DNA of 44,322 nucleotides from Nitrosotalea sp. GTDB taxonomy: Archaea; Thermoproteota; Nitrososphaeria; Nitrososphaerales; Nitrosopumilaceae. The translations under genes were made by a program, and so were the position numbers. This document shows positions 1 to 8,242 of the stretch, piece by piece. The notes beneath the pieces were generated by a model. That model did no database searches and was not told where the DNA came from. It saw only the letters and a list, made by a program, of their open reading frames with translations. The stretch spans positions 1 to 44,322 of the forward strand of contig JAJSDS010000004.1 in assembly GCA_028580875.1 (NCBI GenBank), read 5' to 3'. The number at the start of each line of letters is the position of its first letter. Position 1 is the stretch's first letter.

Positions 1-36
1 CAATCAATTCCGTAGGTAACAGCTCTCCATCAAATA
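1..36 (+). repeat. FN3-encoding DNA repeat unit, second copy at about 6416-6451
   Basis: The opening stretch is matched base for base in the second FN3 repeat of the gene at 5781. A further near-identical stretch follows the same linker (GTGGCAATAACTGCACCAC in both). Identity at synonymous positions shows recent duplication or gene conversion between FN3 arrays, not only protein-level conservation. Confidence 0.75.
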
Positions 37-734
37 CTGCTTCTGCGACAACCTCATCAGGTACTGTAGCAACTGCACCGCAGCCACCAACTGGACTGAC
101 AGCCACTGTGGCATCATCATCTGAGATTGACTTGTCATGGACTGCACCTGCAAATAACGGAGGTGCAGCAATCACTGGATACATGATTGAAAGATCACAA
201 GATGCTGGCAGCACTTGGTCTACTGTATCATCCAACACTGGCAGCACATCTACAACATACTCTGATACCGGACTAGCTTCTAGTACTAGCTACACATACC
301 GAGTATCTGCGATAAACTCAGTAGGTACCAGCTCTCCATCAAATGTGGCATCTGCAACCACTAGTGTGGCAATAACTGCACCACTGCCTCCTACAGGTCT
401 TACCGCTTCGGCCGTTTCATCATCTACAATTAATCTGTCTTGGAATGCTCCTGGAAATGATGGCGGCTCGGCAATTATTGGCTACAAAATTGAACGTGCA
501 ACCATGGGGGGAACTTGGTCTGTTATTGTATCCAACACTGGCAGTACATCTACAACGTACTCTGACACAGGACTGCTTCCTCTTTTGAATTATACCTACA
601 GGGTATCTGCAATCAACTCTGTAGGAACTAGTTTACCGTCAAACACAGCCTCTGCTACAACTCATCTTGTGGGACCAGTACCAATTCCAGGGAATTTGGT
701 TGGATCATTGGGTATAGTTTCAAATCTTTCCTGA
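3..734 (+). CDS. Fibronectin type III surface protein (5' end outside window)
   Basis: The reading frame is already open at the first bases and continues upstream of the ORF-track start, so this is the C-terminal part of a longer gene. It holds the end of one FN3 domain and two full FN3 domains of about 90 residues each, with the usual W near the first strand and the [13 protein letters not shown] signature. The protein is almost certainly extracellular, like the FN3 proteins further along. It ends in a short proline/glycine tail containing PIPGNL, a motif that recurs in two other secreted proteins here. The first ~36 bases are identical to part of an FN3 repeat in the gene at 5781, which points to recent repeat exchange. 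FN3 modules normally mediate protein or polysaccharide contacts; no catalytic domain is visible in this part. Confidence 0.85.
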   Translation: MNSVGNSSPSNTASATTSSGTVATAPQPPTGLTATVASSSEIDLSWTAPANNGGAAITGYMIERSQDAGSTWSTVSSNTGSTSTTYSDTGLASSTSYTYRVSAINSVGTSSPSNVASATTSVAITAPLPPTGLTASAVSSSTINLSWNAPGNDGGSAIIGYKIERATMGGTWSVIVSNTGSTSTTYSDTGLLPLLNYTYRVSAINSVGTSLPSNTASATTHLVGPVPIPGNLVGSLGIVSNLS

Positions 735-775
735 TGAAAAATCATACCTGAACAAAAATATCTAGTTAACACTGC

Positions 776-970
776 TCAGCAAATTCTCTCAAGAAGAGAT
801 TTCTCACTCTCATAATAAAGTCGTAGAACTGGATTTTCATCAAGTAGTTTTAACAAGTATAGTGTTCCTCCTTTGCTGTATTTCTTGATGTTTTTTATGA
901 TGTATACACTGTCTGAATTTTTTTCTGATTCTACTATGCGGACTCTCTCACCTTTTGAAAAAACTGACAT
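776..970 (-). CDS. Small hypothetical protein, SH3/KOW-like
   Basis: A 64-residue protein starting with ATG. The N-terminus (KGERVRIVESEKNSDSVYII) has the G-x-x-V-R-I pattern of a small SH3-like or KOW-like barrel, followed by a charged tail. It has no signal peptide, so it should be cytoplasmic. It stands alone, downstream of the FN3 gene in convergent orientation. The fold assignment is only a pattern judgement and no function can be given. Confidence 0.55.
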   Translation of the reverse strand: MSVFSKGERVRIVESEKNSDSVYIIKNIKKYSKGGTLYLLKLLDENPVLRLYYESEKSLLERIC

Positions 971-1100
971 GTTTTTTTACAAAAAATATTGATACATTAA
1001 TCTTGCTCACAAATTCGCAGTAACAATGTTCTGTATCAAAAATGTTTCAATGTATAAAAAATGTTTAGTGTATTAAAAATAAAATACAGTAACAAAAGAT

Positions 1101-1352
1101 CTATTGTGAATATTCTAGTATGATTCCTGTCATTATGTCTATCCGTACTTGGACAATTTTCTCATATGCAAGGCCGATATCCATGGCGATCTCACATGTA
1201 GTACCACTGAGGCTGGCAGACTTGAACACTACTGGAGAGTTGTATTGCTCTAGAAATTTTCTTGCTACCTGTATTGCATTACGGACTTTGATGTCTGCAT
1301 TCATTGCTAGAAAATCTCCTCTATCTATATTGTCCTGTACAAAATTCTGCAT
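1101..1352 (-). CDS. PepSY-like small protein, paralog 1
   Basis: An 83-residue cytoplasmic protein with ATG start. The C-terminal 55 residues follow the pattern ARKFLEQYN...V..A.L....W.....VG......VQVRID..TG.ILEY, which is shared with three other small genes in this window (3413, 32948, 33202). The end of the pattern, a strand followed by D-x-x-T/S-G-x-I-L-x-Y, resembles the PepSY/YpeB-type fold. The resemblance is to the fold, not proof of function; PepSY domains are usually linked to protease inhibition or metal/redox proteins. This copy has a divergent N-terminal extension and a Cys replacing the usual Trp. Confidence 0.65.
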   Translation of the reverse strand: MQNFVQDNIDRGDFLAMNADIKVRNAIQVARKFLEQYNSPVVFKSASLSGTTCEIAMDIGLAYEKIVQVRIDIMTGIILEYSQ

Positions 1353-1512
1353 ACTTACAAATACGATCTGTATGATTTAACCATTAGGCGTGTAGACTCT
1401 GTAAAAATTTCTAGTAAAATCGATCCATAACATTTTTGTGAATTAGACAGTGCACTGGATGAAACCGTGCAGAGTGCAGTGCCTCACGTCTCTAGTACAA
1501 GGTTTATGATTG

Positions 1513-1545
1513 TTCTAGTAATTTTTTAGCATATCAAGATATCTT
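1513..1545 (+). promoter_or_regulatory. TTCTAG...GCATAT upstream element
   Basis: TTCTAG is followed about 10 nt later by GCATATCAAGATATCTT, starting ~50 nt before the ATG of the secreted protein at 1566. Nearly the same string (GCATATGATGATATCTTG after TTCTAGAA) lies upstream of the spherulin-4 gene at 8243. Weaker versions precede 5405, 5781 and 25593. A shared regulator site or promoter context is inferred. Confidence 0.45.
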
Positions 1546-1565
1546 TTGAACCGTGTACATGTCTG

Positions 1566-2705
1566 ATGAAAAATACCTATTTTGCTATCAGTGTAGCAAT
1601 AATTGCAATTATGTTTGTTGCAATTGGTATACAAAACGTACATGCTCAAGTAAACCCGTCACTGAGCAACTCGACTGTAACTGCGATATTAAACCAGTTC
1701 AACCCTGCAAACCAGGCAATTCCTACAACATCATATGTTCCTCCAAGTGGATGTCCTATGCCTCAATCTAGTAATGCAACAGGCACAATCAACAAAATCC
1801 AATGTGGTCTGTATGCGTCTGATCCACTGAACAATGATACCAAAACACAGGAACAACTAGGTGCAAACTCGACATATTGGGTGTATGGTGGAGACGCACC
1901 TGCTGAAAATGCTACATACTCGTATTATCAGGACACTCAAGGCCTACACATTGGAGTGCAAGCTCCTGCAAATGGAACTTATGCAGGATATTATGCTGTG
2001 ACACCAAACAGCAATGCAATGCTGTTCCATGCAGTACTGACATCTCCTGTGAGAACTGTACCATACGGTGACTTTCAAAATGGATTGTATGTACAGACAA
2101 CCCAAGCACCTGTAAACTATGTCACCTGTGTTTCAATAACTGATAATATCGGAACTGTATGGGCGCTGGTTCACACATATGGCAGTCCATATGGATCACT
2201 TGTGTTTGATACATTGTGGGTTGATACTAGTGCAGACCAACCGCTTACAAGAGACTGCACCATCATAACAAATGGACATAACTATCTCAAGTTGTATGTG
2301 GACAATGCACTTGTTTATTCAAGTAACACTTTGGCATTGGGTATGCCGGCACCATTTAACGCATTCTTGGAACCGCAGACATCATATGATGGCGCACAAT
2401 TGTTTGGAACATACAATGACTTTTACTCTGCATTGGATGAAAATGTCAAGGTAATCAACAATCCATCAAATGCTGCAGTAGCTCAAATAGTTGATAGCTC
2501 TGGAAATCTATTGGCAAGTGCACCTGTAATACTTGGAAATGCAACAATTGATATTGGAAGATATCACTTGCCTGCAACTGCAAACATCCAAGTTCTTGAC
2601 TCTGGCAATGTATCGCTTGCATCAAGTCCAGCTGTTCAAAGTGTCTATGGTGGGGATGTATACTCTGTTGTAACAAATAATGGAAACACTATACCATTAC
2701 ACTAA
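1566..2705 (+). CDS. Secreted protein with recurring ~300-aa surface module, copy 1
   Basis: The 379-residue product has an N-terminal signal peptide (hydrophobic AISVAIIAIMFVAIGI, then NVHAQ cleavage region). About 45 residues of low-complexity linker with two Cys follow, then a ~300-residue module beginning near ASDPLNNDTKTQ. The same module is the C-terminus of the protein at 5781 and nearly all of the one at 33655. Shared signatures are QGLHIGVQAP, NAMLFHAV, QPLTRDCTIITNG and GGDVYSV at the very end. A beta-rich, possibly lectin/concanavalin-like fold is plausible because of the alternating hydrophobic pattern and LKLYVDN strand, but I do not recognise a named family. A conserved Cys in RDCTI and one in VTC could form a disulfide. 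The protein is extracellular and its role is unknown. Confidence 0.85.
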   Translation: MKNTYFAISVAIIAIMFVAIGIQNVHAQVNPSLSNSTVTAILNQFNPANQAIPTTSYVPPSGCPMPQSSNATGTINKIQCGLYASDPLNNDTKTQEQLGANSTYWVYGGDAPAENATYSYYQDTQGLHIGVQAPANGTYAGYYAVTPNSNAMLFHAVLTSPVRTVPYGDFQNGLYVQTTQAPVNYVTCVSITDNIGTVWALVHTYGSPYGSLVFDTLWVDTSADQPLTRDCTIITNGHNYLKLYVDNALVYSSNTLALGMPAPFNAFLEPQTSYDGAQLFGTYNDFYSALDENVKVINNPSNAAVAQIVDSSGNLLASAPVILGNATIDIGRYHLPATANIQVLDSGNVSLASSPAVQSVYGGDVYSVVTNNGNTIPLH

Positions 2706-2957
2706 GTTACAGCAGACACTCTAATTTTTTAGAAACTTGAATTTGTATTGATGTGATAGAAGAATCTTACCATGTCTTTATCTGTGTTAAATAAAATTTC
2801 ATTGTGGATGGATTGGGACTTCCAATGGTTTGTATCATCCCATAAAAATTGCATTTGCCTCCTCATCTGATACAAGCCGATATTTTTTCACATGTGTTAT
2901 CTAGAATAATTTTTTACATGCTTGAATTGATTTCATGAAAATATGTCTAGTGTAAGA

Positions 2958-3326
2958 TTAGAGGTTTGTCAGATATGTGTTAAGTGGTTCTATTGGTGTA
3001 TCATTTTCTATGGGTTTGTCATTGTGGATTCCAGTTGAGGTTACGTGGCATTCTATCGTTCCGTCGTCTCTATGTACAGTATTTTCCCATTGTACGGGGC
3101 GCAGATTTGAAATGGTGTCCACATCATCTGAGAGGGGATTTATGCGGTCAATTACCCATCCATACTCTGAATCTATTCTCTGGTAATGACTACGAAAGAT
3201 CCAAGCACCGCACACATCTCGTCTCCAAAGGACTGGATCGTTTCCTGCAAAAATCTCACCTTTTGCCCATATGTCCCAAACCATGTCTTGTGGCAATTGG
3301 ATATCGTTGGGTCCTGGTTTTTGCAC
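2958..3326 (-). CDS. HNH-like protein with altered catalytic motif
   Basis: A 122-residue protein read from a GTG start. It carries W-R-R-D-x-C-G-A-W-I-x-R followed by YGWVIDRINPL and NLRPVQWENT. This matches the layout of a bacterial/archaeal HNH-related family whose usual core is YGWEIDHI.P...NL.P.QW.N. The His that normally follows the Asp is Arg here (DRINP), so the metal-dependent nuclease site is probably not functional. The remaining fold may be structural or nucleic-acid binding. It stands alone between a secreted-protein gene and a PepSY-like gene on the minus strand. Family placement is from memory of the motif and should be tested by profile search. Confidence 0.6.
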   Translation of the reverse strand: MQKPGPNDIQLPQDMVWDIWAKGEIFAGNDPVLWRRDVCGAWIFRSHYQRIDSEYGWVIDRINPLSDDVDTISNLRPVQWENTVHRDDGTIECHVTSTGIHNDKPIENDTPIEPLNTYLTNL

Positions 3327-3412
3327 GTCTGGTGTACGGGGCTAATTTATTTAAGTCACCATGAAATAATCTTCTAGATCTTTGTTTCTAGATTGACTGT
3401 TTTTCAGATATC

Positions 3413-3637
3413 TCATGAGTAATCTAGTATCTTTCCGGTGTTTGCATCAATGCGTACTTGTCTTGTGTCGCTTTTTGACATGCCTACACACATTGTGACA
3501 AACCATTTTCCTTCTCTTAGAACTGCATTGGCACTACTTACACTGTGGTGTTGTTCAAGGAATTTTCTTGTTATATCTATTGCTTGCTGTTTTGTAATCT
3601 TTGAAGTAGACTCATCGAGTCGATGTATTTTTCTCAC
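3413..3637 (-). CDS. PepSY-like small protein, paralog 2
   Basis: A 74-residue protein read from GTG. It repeats the family pattern seen at 1101, 32948 and 33202: ITRKFLEQHHS, a short variable loop, then GKWFVTMCVG, RQVRIDANTGKILDYS to the stop. There is no signal peptide. The C-terminal D-A-N-T-G-K-I-L motif is the best match in this window to a classical PepSY ending. Function is unknown; the four copies suggest a lineage-specific expansion. Confidence 0.65.
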   Translation of the reverse strand: MRKIHRLDESTSKITKQQAIDITRKFLEQHHSVSSANAVLREGKWFVTMCVGMSKSDTRQVRIDANTGKILDYS

Positions 3638-3774
3638 CTTGTTTTTTGCAAATATGTTTTATCTTTTTTTCATTGACCATTTCGCTTTCATCTTGTTTGA
3701 TGTTGTATTTAATAAGCATCACTTACTCCTGCGGTATGACACGATATATCATGTAATGATTCTAGAAGATCAAT

Positions 3775-4077
3775 CTAGCCTAGCTGATCTGAGAATTCTC
3801 CTAGGGAATCAAAATCAGAAAATATTGGATCTAGCTTGTGTAAAAATTCATTTAGATTGCTTGATTCATCAAGTATCTCAAATCCCTTCTCTGTAGTGTG
3901 GTATAGTTTGTTGCCCATCTCACATCTTACTAGTTTGTGTTCCTCTAGGAACTTGAGATAGACACCTGTTTTTTCTGATGAAAGGTATGTGTCATGCATT
4001 ATTCTTGATTTTGTTGCTCCATGTCGAGCTGATTCCAGTATCATTCTTACCATGCTCCATCCGCTACGGCTCTTCAA
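3775..4077 (-). CDS. ArnR1-like winged-helix DNA-binding protein, copy 1
   Basis: A 100-residue cytoplasmic protein with a TTG start, chosen because its first residues (KSRSGWSMVRMIL) align with the ATG-started paralogs at 7731 and 29595 (KYRSRTEIISMIL). The pattern is: helix; GATKSRIMHDTYLS recognition region; a long third helix ending FLEEHKLV; a wing with YHTTEKGFEIL. This is the small archaeal winged helix grouped with ArnR1-type HTH domains (HTH_45). The acidic C-terminal tail is longer than in its paralogs. It probably acts as a dimeric repressor or activator of nearby surface genes; the target is not shown by the sequence. Confidence 0.8.
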   Translation of the reverse strand: MKSRSGWSMVRMILESARHGATKSRIMHDTYLSSEKTGVYLKFLEEHKLVRCEMGNKLYHTTEKGFEILDESSNLNEFLHKLDPIFSDFDSLGEFSDQLG

Positions 4078-4199
4078 TATTGTTTGTCTTGAATTTTTTT
4101 ATTAAAATAAATCGTAGAAATTACATGTACTTGTCTTCTAGTTTCATTATTCCTGAATATTTTGTTACGTGTGATAATTTTCCAAGTTTCGGTCTTGAA

Positions 4200-4619
4200 C
4201 TATTTTGGGATTGCGTTATCTATCTGTACTGTACATGAGGAAAAGTTACCGCTAAACCTTGTTATTGCATCAAATGTCTTTGTCTCATGTGCACCTATGT
4301 CTGGTATGTTTCCATTGCCAGTTGCTATGGTGTGCCCGTTTTCGTCAAGTAAAAACATCTTCAAAAAAATCACCCTGTAAGGTGTATCTCCGTTTGTATA
4401 TTGTCCTGTAAGCATTACATTGCCTATTCCTTTGGCACATGTAAAATTGCTGAAACTCTGTATGGTGGAGTTTGTGGTTCCTGTTGAATCTGCATGAATC
4501 CATGGAATTGATTCCATATATGATGAAAATAATACCAGCAAGACAAGACTGGTAGTTGAAAAATTTTGTATCTTGATTTTTTTATGTATATATTTGATGC
4601 TGCAGACACTAGATGTCAT
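4200..4619 (-). CDS. Secreted FxLYD-like hypothetical protein
   Basis: The ORF track starts at 4652, but an ATG at 4619 overlaps the stop of the upstream small zinc protein in an ATGA arrangement, so 4619 is preferred (139 residues). After a basic N-terminus there is one hydrophobic signal segment (TTSLVLLVLFSS) and an A-D cleavage-like site near IHADST. The mature part of ~95 residues has a single Ig-like beta pattern, GQYTNGDTPYRVIFLKMFLLD...ETKTFDAI, similar to FxLYD-type extracellular domains, with two Cys that could pair. It is translationally coupled to the zinc protein at 4616. Confidence 0.7.
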   Translation of the reverse strand: MTSSVCSIKYIHKKIKIQNFSTTSLVLLVLFSSYMESIPWIHADSTGTTNSTIQSFSNFTCAKGIGNVMLTGQYTNGDTPYRVIFLKMFLLDENGHTIATGNGNIPDIGAHETKTFDAITRFSGNFSSCTVQIDNAIPK

Positions 4620-4735
4620 AGATCTCCGGATTCGGATTGACACTTGGAACAAATGGTACTATCATTTGAACCAAATTCAATATCCATATCTACATCCTCT
4701 ATGTCTTCCCAACAAATATCACAACTTGGATTCAT
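4616..4735 (-). CDS. 39-residue zinc-binding protein (not in ORF track)
   Basis: Reading the minus strand from the ATG at 4735 gives a 39-residue protein beginning MNPSCDICWEDIEDVD and ending with CSKCQSESGDL. The two CxxC pairs (residues 5/8 and 29/32) form a likely zinc knuckle, and the spacer is strongly acidic. Its TGA overlaps the ATG of the secreted protein at 4619, so the two are translationally coupled. The Cys spacing and the coupled start make a chance ORF unlikely. Tiny zinc proteins of this sort are common in this archaeal group; the function is unknown. Confidence 0.65.
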   Translation of the reverse strand: MNPSCDICWEDIEDVDMDIEFGSNDSTICSKCQSESGDL

Positions 4736-4878
4736 TGTCCTTTGATGTATCTCAAGTGTTATCTGAATTTGCTTAGAAATTCCTGAACATTTTTTCTGTA
4801 ATTTTGTTCTGAATTGATCGTATCTTGACTTGAAAAAAACATTGTTCTCTAAATGTGATATGGCAAAGTTTTTTGAAA

Positions 4879-5193
4879 CTAGGAACTAATAGCCTGCAAA
4901 AACCTTGCAATGGGTTTTTCATGAGAGAACATTTCTAGTTGTTTGTTAATTGCACCTGTAACAAGATCATACATTTCACGGTGTTTGTTTTCTAGTATGG
5001 AACTGAAATATTCTGGATGTTCATAACAATCATACAGACTACAGTTGTATGTTCTCTCAATCTCTGATGTTATGGTCTGGTAAATTCCTGCACTATGCAG
5101 AGTTTTTTCAAGGACTGTGTGCACTAGTGCCTCTCTTACCTTGTCATATGTATGCAGTTTTTGTGATTTGACAAATTGTTGTGTATCTGACAT
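4879..5193 (-). CDS. Helical protein with YDCYEHPEY motif, paralog 1
   Basis: A 104-residue, mostly helical cytoplasmic protein. It shares with the gene at 35867 the central pattern Y-x-C-S/L-L/V-Y-D-C-Y-x-H-P-x-Y and a following helix with IL. Otherwise the two diverge, so the motif should be functionally important. The Cys/His-rich core could bind a metal or form the fold nucleus. It resembles small thaumarchaeal output-type domains (the NitrOD group comes to mind), but I am not certain of that. It is divergent from the secreted protein at 5405. Confidence 0.65.
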   Translation of the reverse strand: MSDTQQFVKSQKLHTYDKVREALVHTVLEKTLHSAGIYQTITSEIERTYNCSLYDCYEHPEYFSSILENKHREMYDLVTGAINKQLEMFSHEKPIARFLQAISS

Positions 5194-5240
5194 TATGATG
5201 TATGATGGTCTTCATTTGCTTAATGTGTCATGTAATATTT

Positions 5241-5266
5241 TTCTAGAAAATTGTATCTTTGCATAT
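5241..5266 (+). promoter_or_regulatory. TTCTAGAA...GCATAT element upstream of 5405
   Basis: TTCTAGAAAATTG followed by GCATATCATATGA lies in the divergent gap between the helical protein (start 5193) and the secreted protein at 5405. It matches the layout seen before 1566 and 8243. Orientation is ambiguous because TTCTAGAA is a palindrome. Confidence 0.35.
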
Positions 5267-5404
5267 CATATGACATGGTGTGATTTGATTGTATTTTAGA
5301 AACATTTGAGTTTAATTGTGGTGTTGTAATAATTCATCTTGTCAGAAGATTGTTATGGTAACTTTATTGCAAAGTCAAATAACAATCACGTCATATCTTG
5401 GTAT

Positions 5405-5602
5405 ATGAACAAACAACACATGCTTGTTTTTTGCATGGTAATATTTCTAGTACTAATGGTGCCTCTGATGATAAATGACGCACTGGCCTTCAACAAGCAT
5501 GGTCCAAGCCCAATACCTGGAAATCTAATTCCATTTCCAACAAAAATGCATGACAAACACGATTCAACAATTCCGCCTGTAATGCCGCCTGCCAAAAAGT
5601 AG
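5405..5602 (+). CDS. Small secreted protein with PIPGNL motif
   Basis: The ORF track starts at a TTG (5339), but the ATG at 5405 puts a typical signal peptide at the N-terminus: MNKQHM, then LVFCMVIFLVLMVPLMI and a DALA cleavage region. That start is preferred and gives 65 residues. The mature peptide is only ~40 residues, rich in Pro, Lys and His, and opens with HGPSPIPGNLIPFP. PIPGNL also ends the FN3 protein at 3 and, as PVPGNL, opens the mature protein at 33655. It could be a short surface peptide or an anchor or recognition tag. It precedes the FN3/module gene at 5781 on the same strand. Confidence 0.6.
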   Translation: MNKQHMLVFCMVIFLVLMVPLMINDALAFNKHGPSPIPGNLIPFPTKMHDKHDSTIPPVMPPAKK

Positions 5603-5728
5603 AATAAACTTGCGTGCTGGAAAAAACTCTTATTTTTTCACTATATAGTTCCTTTTTGTATTATGCTGTGATTTGTATTGCAAATATTTTGTTACTTGAT
5701 TATTATGTAACGAAAACATGTAATGTCC

Positions 5729-5749
5729 TTCTAGTATTTTTTATGCATA
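5729..5749 (+). promoter_or_regulatory. TTCTAG...GCATA element upstream of 5781
   Basis: TTCTAGTATTTTTTATGCATA ends about 30 nt before the ATG at 5781. It is the third version of the composite element described at 1513, with the same order and roughly the same spacing. Confidence 0.4.
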
Positions 5750-5780
5750 CTGGGATAACTCATTAAATTACTTGAAACAT

Positions 5781-7682
5781 ATGAAAAGAAAATATGCGAT
5801 ATTTTATAGTATAATGTTTTCTTCGTTATTGATGTTTTCTTCTCTAGGTTCTGTTGCAAACGCCCTGTCATTGCCAATCATATTGCAACCTCCGACAAAT
5901 CTTTCTGCATTTGCAGTATCAACTTCACAAATTAACCTGTACTGGAATGCTCCGTCTGACTTGGGCGGTCTTGTTGTAACTGGATATGAGATTCAGCGTT
6001 CTACAAACGGGGGATCTTGGAGCATCATTGTACCAAATACGGGCTCTGCATCTACTGTATACTCTGATACTGGACTGTCTCCAAGTACAAGCTATGCATA
6101 TCGAGTATATGCAATCACAATTCTTGTAACCAGTCCTCCTTCAAACACTGCTACTGCTACTACATTAACGCCAGTAACTGTACCACAACCCCCTACTGGA
6201 CTTGGTGCTACTGCTGATTCGTCTTCACAAATAACTCTGAATTGGAATGCTCCAAGCAATAACGGTGGTTCTGCAATAACAGGATACAAAATAGAAAGAT
6301 CAACTAATGCTGGTTCTACGTGGAGCGTTTTAGTGTCTAACACTGGTAGTACTGCAACAACTTATTCTAATACCGGACTTGCTCCAAGCACTACCTACAC
6401 ATACCGAGTATCTGCAATCAATTCCGTAGGTAACAGCTCTCCATCAAATATCGCGTCTGCTACAACTAGTGTGGCAATAACTGCACCACAACCTCCTACA
6501 GGTCTTGCTGCAACTGCAACATCGTCATCTCAAATCAATCTATCTTGGACTGCACCTGCAAATAACGGAGGTTCTGCAATAACAGGGTATACAATTGAGA
6601 GATCATCAGACAGTGGAACTACATGGAGTACAATATCATCCAACACTGGGTCTACTGCAACAACATTTTCTGACACCAGTCTTGTTTCAAATACAACGTA
6701 CACATACCGAGTATCTGCGATAAACTCTGTTGGCACTAGCTCCCCATCTAACACTTCAACAGCCACAACATTTGTCCAGGTACATTCTGTAACACTTGTA
6801 CAGCCAGGTCTTGTGGTGTCAGACTCGTTGATAAATGAGACCATGACAAAGGATCAGCTTCTTGCAAACCAACAATTCTGGCACTATGGTGGAAGCGCCA
6901 CAGTCAACAACACGCCATATGACATATCGCGTGATCCTCAAGGGTTCCACATTGGTGTCCAAGCTGCTAACGACGGAAACTGGACTGGATTTTATGGCGT
7001 GGCACCAAGCTCAAATGCCGTTCTGTTCCATGCAGTTGTGACCACTCCTGTAGAATCAGTACCTACCACTAATGATTTTTATGAAAACGGACTGTATATC
7101 CAAACCTCGACTCAGAATGTTAACTATGTGACATGCTTTGCAGATACAGGCACTGCAGGTACTGAATGGGCAATAGTATCTGCAACTGGAGGTGTCAACG
7201 GAGCTACAAATTTTAATCTATTATGGTACGACCCAAGTCCAAACCAACCACTAACGCGAGACTGTACCATAATAACAAATGGCAGCAACTATCTCAAGGT
7301 CTATCTGGACGGTGTAAAGGTGTATGAGAATAGCACTCTAAACCTCCAGATGCCAGGACCATTCATTGCATTTCTTGAACCACAGACATCATATGCAGGA
7401 CAGATGCTCTATGGCACCTACAAGGACTATTACTCCACAACTGATGAGAACATCAAGGTTACAAACAATCCTGCAAATGCTGCACGAGTGGATCTAGTCA
7501 GTCCGGCTGGAACTGTAATTGCATCAGGTGCAGTAAATTCAGGGACTGCGACCATATCGGTTGGACAGTACCACTATCCGTTGGCTGCAAACATAAAGGT
7601 GTATGACTCGGCAAATAATGTGATAGCATCCACTGCAAACGTGGTCAACATGTTTGGTGGAGACGTATATTCGTATAATTAA
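5781..7682 (+). CDS. Secreted FN3x3 protein with C-terminal surface module, copy 2
   Basis: The ATG at 5781 is preferred over the TTG at 5772 because it gives a compact signal peptide (MKRKYAIFYSIMFSSLLMF, then SVANA). Three FN3 domains follow (roughly residues 35-125, 135-225, 235-325), each with W near the start and the YRV.AI linker. Residues ~345 to the end are the ~300-residue module also present at 1566 and 33655 (QGFHIGVQAAN, NAVLFHAV, LTRDCTIITNGSNYLKVYL, FGGDVYSYN). The first FN3 domain is more diverged than the other two. The protein is extracellular, and the fusion shows that the module can act as a cargo or anchor domain for FN3 arrays. Part of the module DNA is close to that at 33655, again indicating recent duplication. 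Confidence 0.88.
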   Translation: MKRKYAIFYSIMFSSLLMFSSLGSVANALSLPIILQPPTNLSAFAVSTSQINLYWNAPSDLGGLVVTGYEIQRSTNGGSWSIIVPNTGSASTVYSDTGLSPSTSYAYRVYAITILVTSPPSNTATATTLTPVTVPQPPTGLGATADSSSQITLNWNAPSNNGGSAITGYKIERSTNAGSTWSVLVSNTGSTATTYSNTGLAPSTTYTYRVSAINSVGNSSPSNIASATTSVAITAPQPPTGLAATATSSSQINLSWTAPANNGGSAITGYTIERSSDSGTTWSTISSNTGSTATTFSDTSLVSNTTYTYRVSAINSVGTSSPSNTSTATTFVQVHSVTLVQPGLVVSDSLINETMTKDQLLANQQFWHYGGSATVNNTPYDISRDPQGFHIGVQAANDGNWTGFYGVAPSSNAVLFHAVVTTPVESVPTTNDFYENGLYIQTSTQNVNYVTCFADTGTAGTEWAIVSATGGVNGATNFNLLWYDPSPNQPLTRDCTIITNGSNYLKVYLDGVKVYENSTLNLQMPGPFIAFLEPQTSYAGQMLYGTYKDYYSTTDENIKVTNNPANAARVDLVSPAGTVIASGAVNSGTATISVGQYHYPLAANIKVYDSANNVIASTANVVNMFGGDVYSYN

Positions 7683-7730
7683 TTTTAAAATAATATGTCA
7701 TCTGTGAAAAATTAAATATAAAAAAATATT

Positions 7731-8009
7731 TTAGATTGTTATTTCTGCCAAAGTCTCTTCTGGTTTGGATGAGACCATGTCATCAATCTCAATGGATAAT
7801 TTCAGGAATTTTCTGCCCTTGTCTGTTATTCTGTATATCTGAGTTCCTTCCTCATATCCTATCATACCACTTCCTTCTAAGAGTGAAAGATATTCTTTCA
7901 ATTGGGTGTATGAAAGGTATGCCTTGTACATTATCTTGGTTTTTGTAGTGCCTACTGTAACTGAATCAAGAATCATTGAAATTATCTCTGTACGGCTACG
8001 ATACTTCAT
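7731..8009 (-). CDS. ArnR1-like winged-helix DNA-binding protein, copy 2
   Basis: A 92-residue winged helix. It opens MKYRSRTEIISMIL, has the TKTKIMYKAYLSYTQL recognition region, and a wing YRITDKGRKFL. It is very close to the paralog at 29595 (same KTKIMYKAYLSYTQ string). A TATA-like box lies ~24 nt upstream of the ATG, so the mRNA is probably leaderless. It is divergent from the spherulin-4 gene and convergent with the FN3/module gene. The divergent gap has two TTCTAGAA palindromes, so autoregulation and control of 8243 are reasonable guesses. Confidence 0.82.
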   Translation of the reverse strand: MKYRSRTEIISMILDSVTVGTTKTKIMYKAYLSYTQLKEYLSLLEGSGMIGYEEGTQIYRITDKGRKFLKLSIEIDDMVSSKPEETLAEITI

Positions 8010-8028
8010 GTCAACACTGAGGAGTATT

Positions 8029-8038
8029 CTTATAAAAG
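8029..8038 (-). promoter_or_regulatory. TATA box for the winged-helix gene at 7731
   Basis: CTTTTATAAG on the minus strand, centred ~24 nt before the ATG at 8009. The spacing fits a leaderless archaeal transcript. Confidence 0.5.
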
Positions 8039-8053
8039 CAATTGGATGAAATC

Positions 8054-8118
8054 TTCTAGAACATTGTTACATTTTCACACAGGATGATTGTTCTAGAAAT
8101 TTTTGTGCATATGATGAT
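8054..8118. promoter_or_regulatory. Two TTCTAGAA palindromes in a divergent gap
   Basis: TTCTAGAA occurs at 8054-8061 and again at 8091-8098, 37 nt apart. The second is followed by GCATATGATGATATCTTG, the element shared with 1513. The pair lies between a winged-helix gene and a secreted spherulin-4 gene, a natural place for an operator. Confidence 0.45.
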
Positions 8119-8242
8119 ATCTTGTAAACTTGAATATTTTCTATGCATGTGATGATAATTCTTTTTGCGACGCTAAAGTATGGGACACAAGAAACTTGGA
8201 ACCCCATTAATTTGGGAGTGTAAATGTACCTTGAATGATTCT

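Noticed and set aside
2837-2893. Short minus-strand GTG ORF KKYRLVSDEEANAIFMG that could read through a TGA
   Set aside because: Only 18 codons, no neighbours or conserved motif; a readthrough idea cannot be supported.
3438-3896. 152-aa plus-strand ORF
   Set aside because: Covers the minus-strand PepSY-like and winged-helix genes; its composition is that of reverse-strand shadows.
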